10,693 bases of DNA from Chloroflexota bacterium (GCA_028287605.1 JAQBPI010000011.1:1-10693); one strand, 5' to 3'; shown: positions 1-6,907, counted from the stretch's first letter. Notes: generated by a model not told the origin, from the letters alone. Program-made: numbers and translations.

Positions 1-126
1 GCTCGGCCGATCTCCGCCCCGGTCGGGATGCTCGGCCGATCTCCGTCCCGGGGATGCTCGGCCGATCTCCGCCCCGGTCGGGATGCTCGGCCGATCTCCG
101 CGCCGGGGGGGATGCTCGGCCGATCT
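1..126. repeat. Tandem repeat array, ~29-bp unit, about 4.5 copies
   Basis: Copies begin at 1, 30, 56, 85 and 114, each opening with GCTCGGCCGATCT followed by a C/G-rich stretch that ends GGGAT or similar. Unit lengths are 29, 26, 29 and 29 bp, and the fifth copy breaks off after GATCT near 126. The second copy has lost three bases, so lengths vary slightly between units. The window starts inside or at the edge of the array, so the true copy number is unknown. Each unit holds the short palindrome CGGCCG. No coding role is visible. It could be a minisatellite-like intergenic repeat or a set of protein-binding sites; I cannot choose between these. Confidence 0.85.
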
Positions 127-161
127 ATGCACCCGTTGAGCGGACCACGCCCGCTCTGCCG

Positions 162-342
162 CCGGTTTTGACTCGGGGGGGACTGCGTCCCCCCCGTCTG
201 GTCGCAAGACATCGTGCGCTGGCGCGCCCGATGCCGGCTCCTGCCCCCCCTCGCCGGCACTCGCCGGCGGCGCTCGCTTCGCGATCGCAATTTGCGCAGC
301 CACCGGCCGAGGTACCACATCGAGGAACGCGCAGCGTTCCTC
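162..342 (+). repeat. Structured repeat element, left copy of an inverted pair
   Basis: This ~180-bp segment is repeated in inverted orientation at 459-638. Exactly shared blocks are 203-238 (36 bp, matching 562-597), 252-269 (18 bp, matching 530-547) and 305-318 (14 bp, matching 480-493). It contains three hairpins with three-base loops: 175-195 (nine-pair stem, loop TGC), 274-284 (four pairs, loop TTC) and 322-342 (stem GAGGAACGC, loop GCA). The outer end reads CCGGTTTTGAC just before the first hairpin. The layout resembles one half of a REP/BIME-type extragenic palindromic element or one arm of a small non-autonomous mobile element. No transposase is encoded. The family assignment is inference. 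Confidence 0.75.
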
Positions 343-458
343 TTGGGAGACCGCACGATCCGCGGAGACGGCGGCCGGGTCGGCGCCGCCGGAAAGGCCG
401 TGATGCCCATGCGGGGCCTCAAGCACCCACCGGTGAAGCCGCTCGGCGGGTCCATTGT

Positions 459-638
459 GAGCAACGCGCAGCGTTGCTCGTGGTACCTCGGCCCGTCGAC
501 CCTTCACGATGAGTGCGCGAAGCGCGCGTCGCCGGCGAGTGCCGGCGTGGAGGGGGGCGCCGCCGGCATCGGGCGCGCCAGCGCACGATGTCTTGCGGCA
601 GACGGGGGGAGGCGGAGCCTCCCCCCGGTAAGAACCGG
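459..638 (-). repeat. Structured repeat element, right copy of an inverted pair
   Basis: This is the inverted partner of 162-342 and almost the same length. Read on the minus strand it starts CCGGTTCTTACCGG, then a ten-pair hairpin (604-626 on the plus strand, stem GGGGGGAGGC, loop GGA), then the 36-bp block shared with the left copy, a small hairpin at 515-525 (GCGC, loop GAA), and a nine-pair hairpin at 459-479 (stem GAGCAACGC, loop GCA). Where the hairpin stems differ from the left copy, both sides of the stem differ together. The 116-bp spacer between the copies (343-458) holds no recognisable gene. Confidence 0.75.
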
Positions 639-660
639 CCCGGAAAGCCCCGCCGACGTT

Positions 661-697
661 CCTGCCGCCCGCGGCACGAAGTGCCGCGGGCGGCAGG
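661..697. repeat. Perfect 17-bp inverted repeat (triloop hairpin) upstream of ku
   Basis: CCTGCCGCCCGCGGCAC (661-677) is followed by GAA (678-680) and its exact reverse complement (681-697). The stem has no mismatch and a three-base loop. It lies 22 bases before the -10-like hexamer of the Ku gene. If Ku is transcribed from that hexamer the hairpin is outside its mRNA, so it may be a terminator for upstream transcription, a cruciform-forming site or another member of the local hairpin-repeat group. There is no T tract. Confidence 0.8.
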
Positions 698-719
698 TGC
701 GGGAGACGCACCCCTGGAG

Positions 720-725
720 TATCCT
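720..725 (+). promoter_or_regulatory. Possible -10 box for the ku operon
   Basis: TATCCT lies seven bases before the Ku ATG at 733, which suits a leaderless transcript starting at or next to the start codon. No Shine-Dalgarno sequence is present between 698 and 732 at a useful distance. No convincing -35 box is seen. This is a pattern match only. Confidence 0.35.
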
Positions 726-732
726 CACCGGT

Positions 733-1647
733 ATGCCCAGGTCGATGTGGCGCGGCGCGATCAGCTTCGGGATGGTGGCCATCCCGGTGCGGATGTACCT
801 GGCCACCGACTCGAAGAGCGTCTCCTTCCGCATGCTCTGCCCCTCCTGCGGGCGCCCCATCAAGCAGAAGCGGTGGTGCCCCCACGAGGACCGCGAGATC
901 GGCTGGACCGAGACCGCCCGCGGCTACGAGGTGGCCAAGGACGAGTTCGTGCGCATCGAGGACGCCGACCTCGAGCGGGTCCCGCTGTCCACCACGAAGG
1001 CGGTCGAGATCCTCGAGTTCGTCGACGACTCCGAGATCGACCCCGGCGTCTACATCAAGGGCGCCTACTACCTGGAGCCCGAGGCGGTGGGCGCCAAGCC
1101 CTACGCGCTGCTCCGCAAGGCGCTGGAGAGCACCGGGCGGGTTGCCATCGGCCGGATCGCGCTGCGCGATCGCGAGCACCTCTGCCGGCTGGCGCTCCAC
1201 GAGGAGGGCCTGGTGCTCAACACCCTGCACTGGCCCGACGAGATCCGCGACCTCCACGAGCTCAAGCTCCCCGGCGAGGACGTCACGGTCGACGACCGCG
1301 AGCTCGACATGGCGAAGATGCTCATCGACAACCTCACCGCCACGTTCGACCCCGCCCGCCACACCGACCGCTACCGCGAGGCGCTGCTCCAGATCGTCGA
1401 GGAGAAGATGGGCGAGCAGCCGGCGGAGGCTGCGGCGCCCGCCGAGCCGGCGCGCGCGCTCGACCTCATGGCGGCGCTCAAGGCGTCGGTGGAGGCCTCC
1501 CGCCGCACCCGCGACGAGGCTCCGCCCGCCGAGGAGGCGGAGCCGGCCGCGGACGCCGCCACCGCCCCGGCGAAGGGACGCCGCCGGGGGGCCGCCAAGG
1601 CAGAGGCCGAGGCAGAGGCTCCGGCCCGCCGCCGCAAGGCCTCGTGA
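733..1647 (+). CDS. ku: DNA end-binding protein Ku (non-homologous end joining)
   Basis: A 304-residue bacterial Ku homodimer subunit, which rings broken DNA ends and recruits ligase. The start is the ATG giving MPRSMWRGAISFGMVAIPV, the usual Ku N-terminus; in-frame codons further upstream run through the repeats and are not credible. Family landmarks follow in order: the SFGMVAIPVRMY strand, VEILEFVDDSEIDP, YYLEPE, YALLRKAL, GRIALRDREHL, and TLHWPDEIRD near the middle. The motif ALDLMAALKASVEAS near residues 240-255 matches the conserved C-terminal segment linked to LigD contact. It is followed by a long Ala/Glu tail ending in a basic stretch (GRRRGAAKAEAEAEAPARRRKAS, residues about 282-304), as in actinobacterial Ku proteins with extended DNA-binding tails. 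Unusual: Cys36, Cys39, Cys49 and His51 form a possible zinc site. The stop overlaps the next gene by four bases. Confidence 0.96.
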   Translation: MPRSMWRGAISFGMVAIPVRMYLATDSKSVSFRMLCPSCGRPIKQKRWCPHEDREIGWTETARGYEVAKDEFVRIEDADLERVPLSTTKAVEILEFVDDSEIDPGVYIKGAYYLEPEAVGAKPYALLRKALESTGRVAIGRIALRDREHLCRLALHEEGLVLNTLHWPDEIRDLHELKLPGEDVTVDDRELDMAKMLIDNLTATFDPARHTDRYREALLQIVEEKMGEQPAEAAAPAEPARALDLMAALKASVEASRRTRDEAPPAEEAEPAADAATAPAKGRRRGAAKAEAEAEAPARRRKAS

Positions 1648-2720
1648 GGCGCTCGCTCCCTCACCCCCGGCCCGCGGCCGCATCCCTGCCGCTGAGCCTC
1701 CCGCCGCTTCCGGCGCTCCCCGCCGACGTGGCCCTCGAGGTGGCGGTGCCCTGCAGCGGCCCCTTCGACGCCGAGGGCTGGCGCTTCTCGGTCGACTGGG
1801 ACGGCACCCGCGTGCTCCTGGCCGCCGGCGCGGGGGGGGAGGTACGGCTGCGTGACGAGCGCCGCCGCGAGGTCGGCGACCGCTTTCCCGAGGTGATCGC
1901 CGAGGTCGCCGCCGCCCTCGGCGGGCACGCCGCGGTCGTCGACGGGGTGCTCACCGTGCTCGACCCCCGCGGCCGCCCCGACCTCGAGGCACTCTCCCGG
2001 CGCCGGGCCGGCGAGCCCGGGGTGGCGGCGGTGTTCATCGCCACCGACCTGCTCCACCTCGACGGCGCCTCGCTGCAGCAGCGCCCCTTCGAGGAGCGGC
2101 TGCAGGCGCTGGAGCGGGCGGTGACCGGGCAGCCCCACGTCCAGGTCCCGGAGTGGGTGTCGGGGGACGGCTGCGCCCTCGCCGAGGCGGCCACGAGCCA
2201 GCGCCTCCCCGCCATCCTCGCCCGGCAGGCCGGGGCCAGCTACTCCGCCGGGGTGGCCTCGCCGCAGCGGCTCCGCATCGCCCTGGAGGATCGCGCCGAC
2301 ACCGTGGTCACGGGGGTGGTGCGCCGGCCGGGCGGCGAGGTGAGCGCCCTGGTCCTCGGCGAGCAGTACCGCGGCCGCCTCGCCGACGCCGGCAGCGTCG
2401 CCGTCCACCTCCCCGCCTCGGTGGAGGGCTGGCTGCGCGAGCAGCTCGGCGAGCTCGCCTCGGTCGCCCCGCCCTGCCGCTGCGCGGTGGTGCCCCCGGG
2501 ACGGGTCTCCTGGCTGCAGCCCGAGCTGGTGGCCACCGTCCGCCACAGCGGCCGTCTCGCCGGCGGCCAGCTCAGCCACCCCGAGCTGGTGGCGCTCCGC
2601 GACGACCGCGACCCCGCCTGGTGCGTGCGCCGCGCCCCGCTGCCGCCCCCGGCCGGCGAGGTGCTCGGCCGCGGCTTCCGCCCCACCGTGCTCTCCCCCC
2701 TCCCCTTCACGCAACAGTGA
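1644..2720 (+). CDS. Catalytically degenerate ATP-dependent DNA ligase-like protein (LigD ligase-domain fold)
   Basis: A 358-residue protein starting at GTG within the GTGA overlap with the Ku stop, so translation is probably coupled. The order of motifs follows the ligase domain of LigD (nucleotidyltransferase then OB fold), but key residues are gone. Motif I (E-x-K-W-D-G) reads FSVDWDGTR, with Asp51 where the AMP-accepting lysine belongs. Motif III (DGE) reads DGV, Val102. Motif IIIa is partly kept as FIATDLLHLDG. Motif IV (EGVIAKR) reads PAILARQ, residues 189-195. Motif V lysines are Arg211 and Ala213. Motif VI reads LSHPELVALRDDR, residues 310-322. The OB-fold landmarks PELVATV and LRDDRDP remain. 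The frame is intact over its full length with the same codon bias as neighbours, so it looks maintained, not decaying. I infer a non-catalytic partner of Ku; an unconventional activity cannot be excluded. The first ~25 residues are Pro/Ala-rich, so the exact start is less certain. Confidence 0.85.
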   Translation: MRRSLPHPRPAAASLPLSLPPLPALPADVALEVAVPCSGPFDAEGWRFSVDWDGTRVLLAAGAGGEVRLRDERRREVGDRFPEVIAEVAAALGGHAAVVDGVLTVLDPRGRPDLEALSRRRAGEPGVAAVFIATDLLHLDGASLQQRPFEERLQALERAVTGQPHVQVPEWVSGDGCALAEAATSQRLPAILARQAGASYSAGVASPQRLRIALEDRADTVVTGVVRRPGGEVSALVLGEQYRGRLADAGSVAVHLPASVEGWLREQLGELASVAPPCRCAVVPPGRVSWLQPELVATVRHSGRLAGGQLSHPELVALRDDRDPAWCVRRAPLPPPAGEVLGRGFRPTVLSPLPFTQQ

Positions 2721-2735
2721 CCGCCGGGTAGAGAG

Positions 2736-5621
2736 GTGCCCTCGGTCCCCCTCGACCCCGACCAGCAGGCCGCCGTCGACCACCGCGAGGGCGCCTGCCT
2801 GGTGCTCGCCGGGCCGGGGTCGGGGAAGACCCGGGTGATCGTCGAGCGCTTCCTCGAGCTCTGCGGCACCGAGGCCGGCGCCTCCGGGCAGCTGGTGCTC
2901 ACCTACACGGTCAAGGCCGCGGCGGAGATGCGCCAGCGCGCCGAGGCGCTCCACGGGCCGTTCGGCGACGAGGTCCCGCTGACCAACTTCCACGCCTTCG
3001 GCCGCCGGGTGCTGCGCCAGTGGGGATGGCGCTGCGGGGTGCCGGCGACCTTCCACATCGCCGACGCCGCCGAGCGCTGGCTGCACCTGGAGGCGGTGCT
3101 CGCCGAGATGCGGCCGCGCACCCTGTGGAACCCGCTGCGCCCCCACGACCTGGTCGGCCCGCTGCTCCACCTCATCGAGACCGCCAAGCAGGAGCTGATC
3201 ACCCCGGACGAGTACGCCGCCTGGGCCTGCCGGCGCCAGCTGGTCTCCACCGACGAGGTCGAGCAGGCGCTGCTCGACCGCCACGCCGAGTGCGCCGAGC
3301 TGTACAAGCGGCTGGAGGAGCGCTACCGCCGGCTCGCGGTGCTCGACCACGACGACTGCATCCTCATCGCCGAGCGGCTGCTGCGCGAGGACCCGGCCGC
3401 CCGCCGGGCGGTCTGCGACGCGGTGCGCTTCGTCATGGTCGACGAGTACCAGGACACCAACTACGCGCAGGCGCGGCTGGTGGAGACGCTGGTGGCGCGC
3501 CACGGCAACGTGCTCGTCGTCGCCGACGACGACCAGGCCATCTACAAGTTCCGCGGCGCCAGCCTGGCCAACCTCGACCGCTTCCGCCGGCTCCGCCCCG
3601 GCCACCGCACCGTCACCCTGCGGCGCAACTACCGCAGCACCCGGCAGATCGTCGCCGCCTGCTCGCTGCTGATCGGCGCCGCCGCGCCGGAGTCGCGCAT
3701 CCACAAGGACCTCGTGGCCAACCGCGGCGACGGCGACCCGGTCGAGCTGTGGGATGCGCCCGACGAGCGCAGCGAGACCCTGGCGGTGGCCGCCGAGTGC
3801 CGCCGGCAGATCGAGGAGGGCACCCGCGGCGCCGACATCGCCTGGCTCTTCCGCCGCCACGACGACATGCGCGCCGCCATGACCGCGCTGCAGGAGACCG
3901 GGGTGCCGTACCAGGTGCACGGCGGTCGCGGCTACTTCCGCCAGCCGGAGATCAAGGCGCTGCTGGGGCTGCTCCGCGCCATCGACGACCCCGCCGACTC
4001 CCAGGCGCTGCTCCGCTGCCTCCAGCTTCCTGCCTGGTGTGTCAGCAATCGGGGACGGGTGGCGCTGGTGCGCGCCTGCGACAGCAGCGAGACCCCGCTC
4101 TGCGAGCTGCTCCTCGACGGCGCCGCGGACGGGCTCGACGAGGCCGACACGGCGGCGGCGCGGCGGGCCACCGAGGAGCTCTGCGCGCTCCACGCCCAGG
4201 CGCTCACCGCGGACGTCCGCGAGCTCTGCTTCGACGCCCTGGAGCGGTGCGGCTTCCTGGGGATCCCCGAGCTCGGCCGCGACCTCGAGCGGGTCCAGGC
4301 CGGCGCCAACCTGAACAAGTTCGCGGAGCTGCTCGACGGCTTCGCCGACTGGAGCGAGGACCTGCGGCTCCGCGCCGCGCTGCGCTACCTCGAGGTGCTG
4401 CGCGACTCCGGCGCCGCCGACGAGATGGCCGCCATCGACGCCATCGAGGACGGCGTGGTGCTGCTCACCGCCCACAGCGCCAAGGGGCTGGAGTGGCCGG
4501 TGGTGGTGGTCGCCGGCTGCGTCGAGCCGCGCTGGCCGGGGCGGGGCGGCTTCCCGGCGCCGCTGACCCTGCCCGACGAGCTGGTCCCGGAGCCGCCGCC
4601 GCCCGGCGACGGCTTGGTCGACGAGGAGCGGCGGCTGTTCTATGTCGCCGCCACCCGGGCGCGCGATCGCCTGCTGCTCACTCGCGCCCACCGCTACCCA
4701 CGGTCGTACGGCGACGAGGCGCCCACCCGCTTCCTGGCACCGCTGGCCGGCCAGGCGATGGCCCGGCGGGTCGAGCTTCCCCACGTCCCCGCCGCGCTCG
4801 CGGCCCGCACCCGGCCGCGGGGCAGCACCGTGCCGGTGGGCGTGGAGGTCTCGGTGGCCGACCTGCGCGACTTCCGCGAGTGCCCGCGCCGCTACGAGTA
4901 CCGCCGCCGCTACCGCATGCCCTCGCGAGGCTCGGTGCAGACCTGGTACGGGGTGCTGGTCCACTCCGTGCTCGAGCAGGCGGCGCGGATGCGGCTGGCC
5001 GGCGAGGAGGTCGACGCCGGCCGGCTGGTGGCGCTGTGGCACCAGGGGTGGGACGCGGCGCACGGCCCCAAGGGCGCCCACCGCTCGCTCCGCGGCTACG
5101 GCGAGGAGTCGCTGCGCCGCTACGGCGAGACCCCGGCGTGGACCGAGGCCCGGCCCTCGGCGGTGGAGCGGCCCTTCGCCCTCGCCGTCGACGCCGGGGA
5201 GGTGCGAGGCCGCTTCGACCGTCTCGACGAGCGCCCCGACGGCATCCCCACCGTCGTCGACTACAAGACCGGTCCGCCGCGCAGCGCTGACAGCGCCGGC
5301 CGCGACCTCCAGGTGCGCGCCTACGGGGTCGCCATCTCCCAGCGCGACCACGCCGACCGGGTGGCGGTCGAGCTCCACCACCTGCAGACCGCCGAGGTGA
5401 CCCGGGTGGTGCTCGACGGCCCGGCGCTGCGCAAGGCCCACGCCCACATCTCGCTCAGCGCCATCGACCTCTCCCGTGCCTGGAACGAGCACGGCTTCCC
5501 GCCCAACCCCTCGCCCTGGCGCTGCCGCCGCTGCGACTACCGGACCGTGTGCGACGAGGGCGGCGCCGCCGTCCGCGCCGCCGCCGAGCCCGCCCAGGCG
5601 GTGCCCGCGGGGGGCCACTGA
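2736..5621 (+). CDS. UvrD/PcrA-family DNA helicase fused to a Cas4/RecB-type Fe-S nuclease
   Basis: A 961-residue superfamily 1A helicase with a C-terminal nuclease, started at GTG 15 bases after the ligase-like gene. The helicase motifs are all present: Q motif (DPDQQAAV, 7-14), Walker A GPGSGKT (26-32), DEYQDT Walker B (236-241), DDDQAIYKFRG, TLRRNYRST, AHSAKGLEW (579-587) and FYVAATRARDR (635-645). The PD-(D/E)XK nuclease has His743, Asp828 (RFDRLDE), Asp842 and Lys844 (VVDYKTG) and Gln859/Tyr863 (QVRAY). Cys716 (FRECPRRY) with Cys930, Cys933 and Cys939 (CRRCDYRTVC) match the four ligands of the AddB/Cas4 4Fe-4S cluster. It should unwind and degrade or trim DNA ends using ATP. Domain order is like mycobacterial AdnA/AdnB, but no partner gene is adjacent. 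Co-transcription with Ku suggests work at double-strand breaks; mycobacterial UvrD1 is known to act with Ku. The general class is certain, the precise role inferred. Confidence 0.95.
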   Translation: MPSVPLDPDQQAAVDHREGACLVLAGPGSGKTRVIVERFLELCGTEAGASGQLVLTYTVKAAAEMRQRAEALHGPFGDEVPLTNFHAFGRRVLRQWGWRCGVPATFHIADAAERWLHLEAVLAEMRPRTLWNPLRPHDLVGPLLHLIETAKQELITPDEYAAWACRRQLVSTDEVEQALLDRHAECAELYKRLEERYRRLAVLDHDDCILIAERLLREDPAARRAVCDAVRFVMVDEYQDTNYAQARLVETLVARHGNVLVVADDDQAIYKFRGASLANLDRFRRLRPGHRTVTLRRNYRSTRQIVAACSLLIGAAAPESRIHKDLVANRGDGDPVELWDAPDERSETLAVAAECRRQIEEGTRGADIAWLFRRHDDMRAAMTALQETGVPYQVHGGRGYFRQPEIKALLGLLRAIDDPADSQALLRCLQLPAWCVSNRGRVALVRACDSSETPLCELLLDGAADGLDEADTAAARRATEELCALHAQALTADVRELCFDALERCGFLGIPELGRDLERVQAGANLNKFAELLDGFADWSEDLRLRAALRYLEVLRDSGAADEMAAIDAIEDGVVLLTAHSAKGLEWPVVVVAGCVEPRWPGRGGFPAPLTLPDELVPEPPPPGDGLVDEERRLFYVAATRARDRLLLTRAHRYPRSYGDEAPTRFLAPLAGQAMARRVELPHVPAALAARTRPRGSTVPVGVEVSVADLRDFRECPRRYEYRRRYRMPSRGSVQTWYGVLVHSVLEQAARMRLAGEEVDAGRLVALWHQGWDAAHGPKGAHRSLRGYGEESLRRYGETPAWTEARPSAVERPFALAVDAGEVRGRFDRLDERPDGIPTVVDYKTGPPRSADSAGRDLQVRAYGVAISQRDHADRVAVELHHLQTAEVTRVVLDGPALRKAHAHISLSAIDLSRAWNEHGFPPNPSPWRCRRCDYRTVCDEGGAAVRAAAEPAQAVPAGGH

Positions 5622-5629
5622 CCGGTCAG

Positions 5630-5644
5630 CGGTCCCCCGGACCG
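5630..5644. terminator. Small hairpin after the helicase-nuclease gene, possible weak terminator
   Basis: CGGTCC (5630-5635), loop CCC and GGACCG (5639-5644) form a six-pair stem eight bases after the helicase stop codon. No T tract follows. It may mark the end of the Ku operon; a TACCCT hexamer at 5651-5656 could be a -10 box for the copper protein downstream, with no visible -35 box. Confidence 0.25.
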
Positions 5645-5706
5645 GCGGCGTACCCTTCGGGCGCGTGCCGGTGGGGCATCGCCGGCCGGGCCTGGAGGAC
5701 ACGGTG

Positions 5707-6156
5707 ATGACACGGTGTGCGTTGGTCGCCGGATCCGGGGCGGTCGCGCTCCTCGCCGGCTGCGGCGGCACCGCCGCGCCTCCCGTGGCGGGAACCAACT
5801 CGTCGACGTCGAGCAGCGGCGGGATGTCGATGCCCGTGAACGCCTCCTGCACGCCGTCGGGGACCACCCTGACGCTGATCGCCCAGAACACGATGTTCAA
5901 CACCAACTGCCTGGCGGCGCCGGCGGGGCAGCCGGTGACCGTCCACTTCGAGAACATGGACCCGCTGCCCCACAACCTGTGGATCCTCAGCGCCGACCCG
6001 GACGTCGACAGGAACGCGAGGGAGCTCTTCAAGAGCGACATCGTCCCCGGTCCCAAGACCGTCGACTACGCGGTGCCGGCAGAGCCCGCGGGCACCTACC
6101 ACTTCCACTGCGCGGTGCATCCGACGCAGATGTTCGGCTCCTACGTGGTCAAATAG
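5707..6156 (+). CDS. Cupredoxin-like blue copper lipoprotein
   Basis: A 149-residue exported protein. The N-terminus is a short lipoprotein signal ending in LLAGC, with Cys19 as the lipid-modified residue, followed by a Gly/Ser/Thr/Ala-rich linker to about residue 45. The mature domain of about 100 residues is a cupredoxin: His89 (PHNLW) plus Cys135, His138 and Met142 in HFHCAVHPTQM form the type 1 copper site of plastocyanin/azurin-type electron carriers. It probably sits on the outer face of the cytoplasmic membrane and carries electrons or copper; the partner is unknown. The ATG at 5707 is chosen because GGAGG at 5694-5698 lies eight bases upstream; GTG at 5704 is an in-frame alternative. 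Only six bases separate it from the next gene, so the two are probably co-transcribed. Confidence 0.88.
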   Translation: MTRCALVAGSGAVALLAGCGGTAAPPVAGTNSSTSSSGGMSMPVNASCTPSGTTLTLIAQNTMFNTNCLAAPAGQPVTVHFENMDPLPHNLWILSADPDVDRNARELFKSDIVPGPKTVDYAVPAEPAGTYHFHCAVHPTQMFGSYVVK

Positions 6157-6162
6157 CCCAGA

Positions 6163-6885
6163 GTGGCCCAGCGTCCCCCGTCCCCGGTCGAGCGGATCCT
6201 CGTCGTCGCGGCGCATCCGGACGACATCGACTTCGGCGCCGCCGGGTCGGTGGCCACCTGGACCGCCGAGGGGATCGACGTCGCCTACTGCATCGTCACC
6301 GACGGCGACGCCGGCGGCTCCGACCGCGACGTCACCCGCGCCGACATGGCCCGGCTGCGGCGCGAGGAGCAGACCGCGGCGGCGCGGTGCGTCGGGGTGA
6401 CCGACCTCACCTTCCTCGGCCACCCCGACGGCCGGCTGGAGAGCACCCTCGAGGTGCGCCGCGACATCGCCCGGGTGATCCGGCGAGTGCGCCCCCAGCG
6501 GGTGGTCGCCCCCTCGCCGGAGCGGAACTGGCAGCGCATCTTCGCCAGCCATCCCGACCACCTCGCCGCCGGGGTGGCGGCGATCGCGGCCGTCTACCCG
6601 GACTCGCGCAACCCCTTCGCCCACCCCGAGCTGCTCGAGGAGGGGCTCGAGCCCCACACCGTCGAGGAGGTCTGGATGATGGCCTTCCCCACCCCGGACA
6701 CCTGGGTCGACATGACCGAGCAGTTCGACCGCAAGGTGCAGGCGCTGCAGTGCCACCGCAGCCAGGTGGGCGGCTGGGAGGACCTCTCCGACGCGATGCG
6801 CCAGTGGGGCACGGCCATCGCCCGCCAGGGCGGGCTGCCCGACGGCCGCCTCGCCGAGGCGTTCCGGGTGATCAGCGCGGTCTGA
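6163..6885 (+). CDS. LmbE/PIG-L family zinc-dependent deacetylase
   Basis: A 240-residue hydrolase of the family that includes MshB, Mca and BshB, which remove acetyl groups from N-acetylglucosaminyl compounds or cleave related amides. The zinc and catalytic motif AHPDD is at residues 17-21 and the third zinc histidine is in SHPDH (His130 to His133). TDGDAGG and FLGHPDGRL are further family landmarks. No signal peptide is present, so it should be cytoplasmic. The start is GTG at 6163, six bases after the copper-protein stop. The substrate cannot be read from sequence: mycothiol or bacillithiol metabolism and sugar or antibiotic precursors are all possible, and no thiol-biosynthesis partner gene is in the window. 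Confidence 0.93.
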   Translation: MAQRPPSPVERILVVAAHPDDIDFGAAGSVATWTAEGIDVAYCIVTDGDAGGSDRDVTRADMARLRREEQTAAARCVGVTDLTFLGHPDGRLESTLEVRRDIARVIRRVRPQRVVAPSPERNWQRIFASHPDHLAAGVAAIAAVYPDSRNPFAHPELLEEGLEPHTVEEVWMMAFPTPDTWVDMTEQFDRKVQALQCHRSQVGGWEDLSDAMRQWGTAIARQGGLPDGRLAEAFRVISAV

Positions 6886-6907
6886 CCGTCCCCGTTGGGG
6901 CTGGTGG

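Noticed and set aside
1..126. CRISPR array
   Set aside because: The units are contiguous with no unique spacers of regular length, and no cas gene is nearby. The Cas4-like nuclease domain at 4850-5560 belongs to a helicase fusion and not a CRISPR locus.
162..638. Complete insertion sequence with terminal inverted repeats
   Set aside because: The 116-bp spacer is too short for a transposase, and no target-site duplication is evident at the two ends.
54..732. Open frames through the repeat region, including an N-terminal extension of Ku to 214
   Set aside because: They run through hairpins and tandem repeats, their translations are Arg/Pro/Ala-rich without family features, and Ku homologues begin at the equivalent of 733.
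1644..2720. Ligase-like gene as a decaying pseudogene
   Set aside because: There is no frameshift or internal stop over 358 codons, codon bias matches the neighbours and structural motifs of the OB fold are kept; loss is concentrated in catalytic residues.
3020..5290. A 756-codon plus-strand frame inside the helicase gene
   Set aside because: It is a shifted-frame shadow with Arg/Ala/Gly/Pro-rich translation; the overlapping frame has every helicase motif.
1371..6056. A 1561-codon open frame on the minus strand opposite the Ku operon
   Set aside because: It is antisense to three genes with clear family motifs and its translation is low-complexity Gly/Ala/Arg/His/Val-rich with no domain. Long antisense frames are expected at this GC content.
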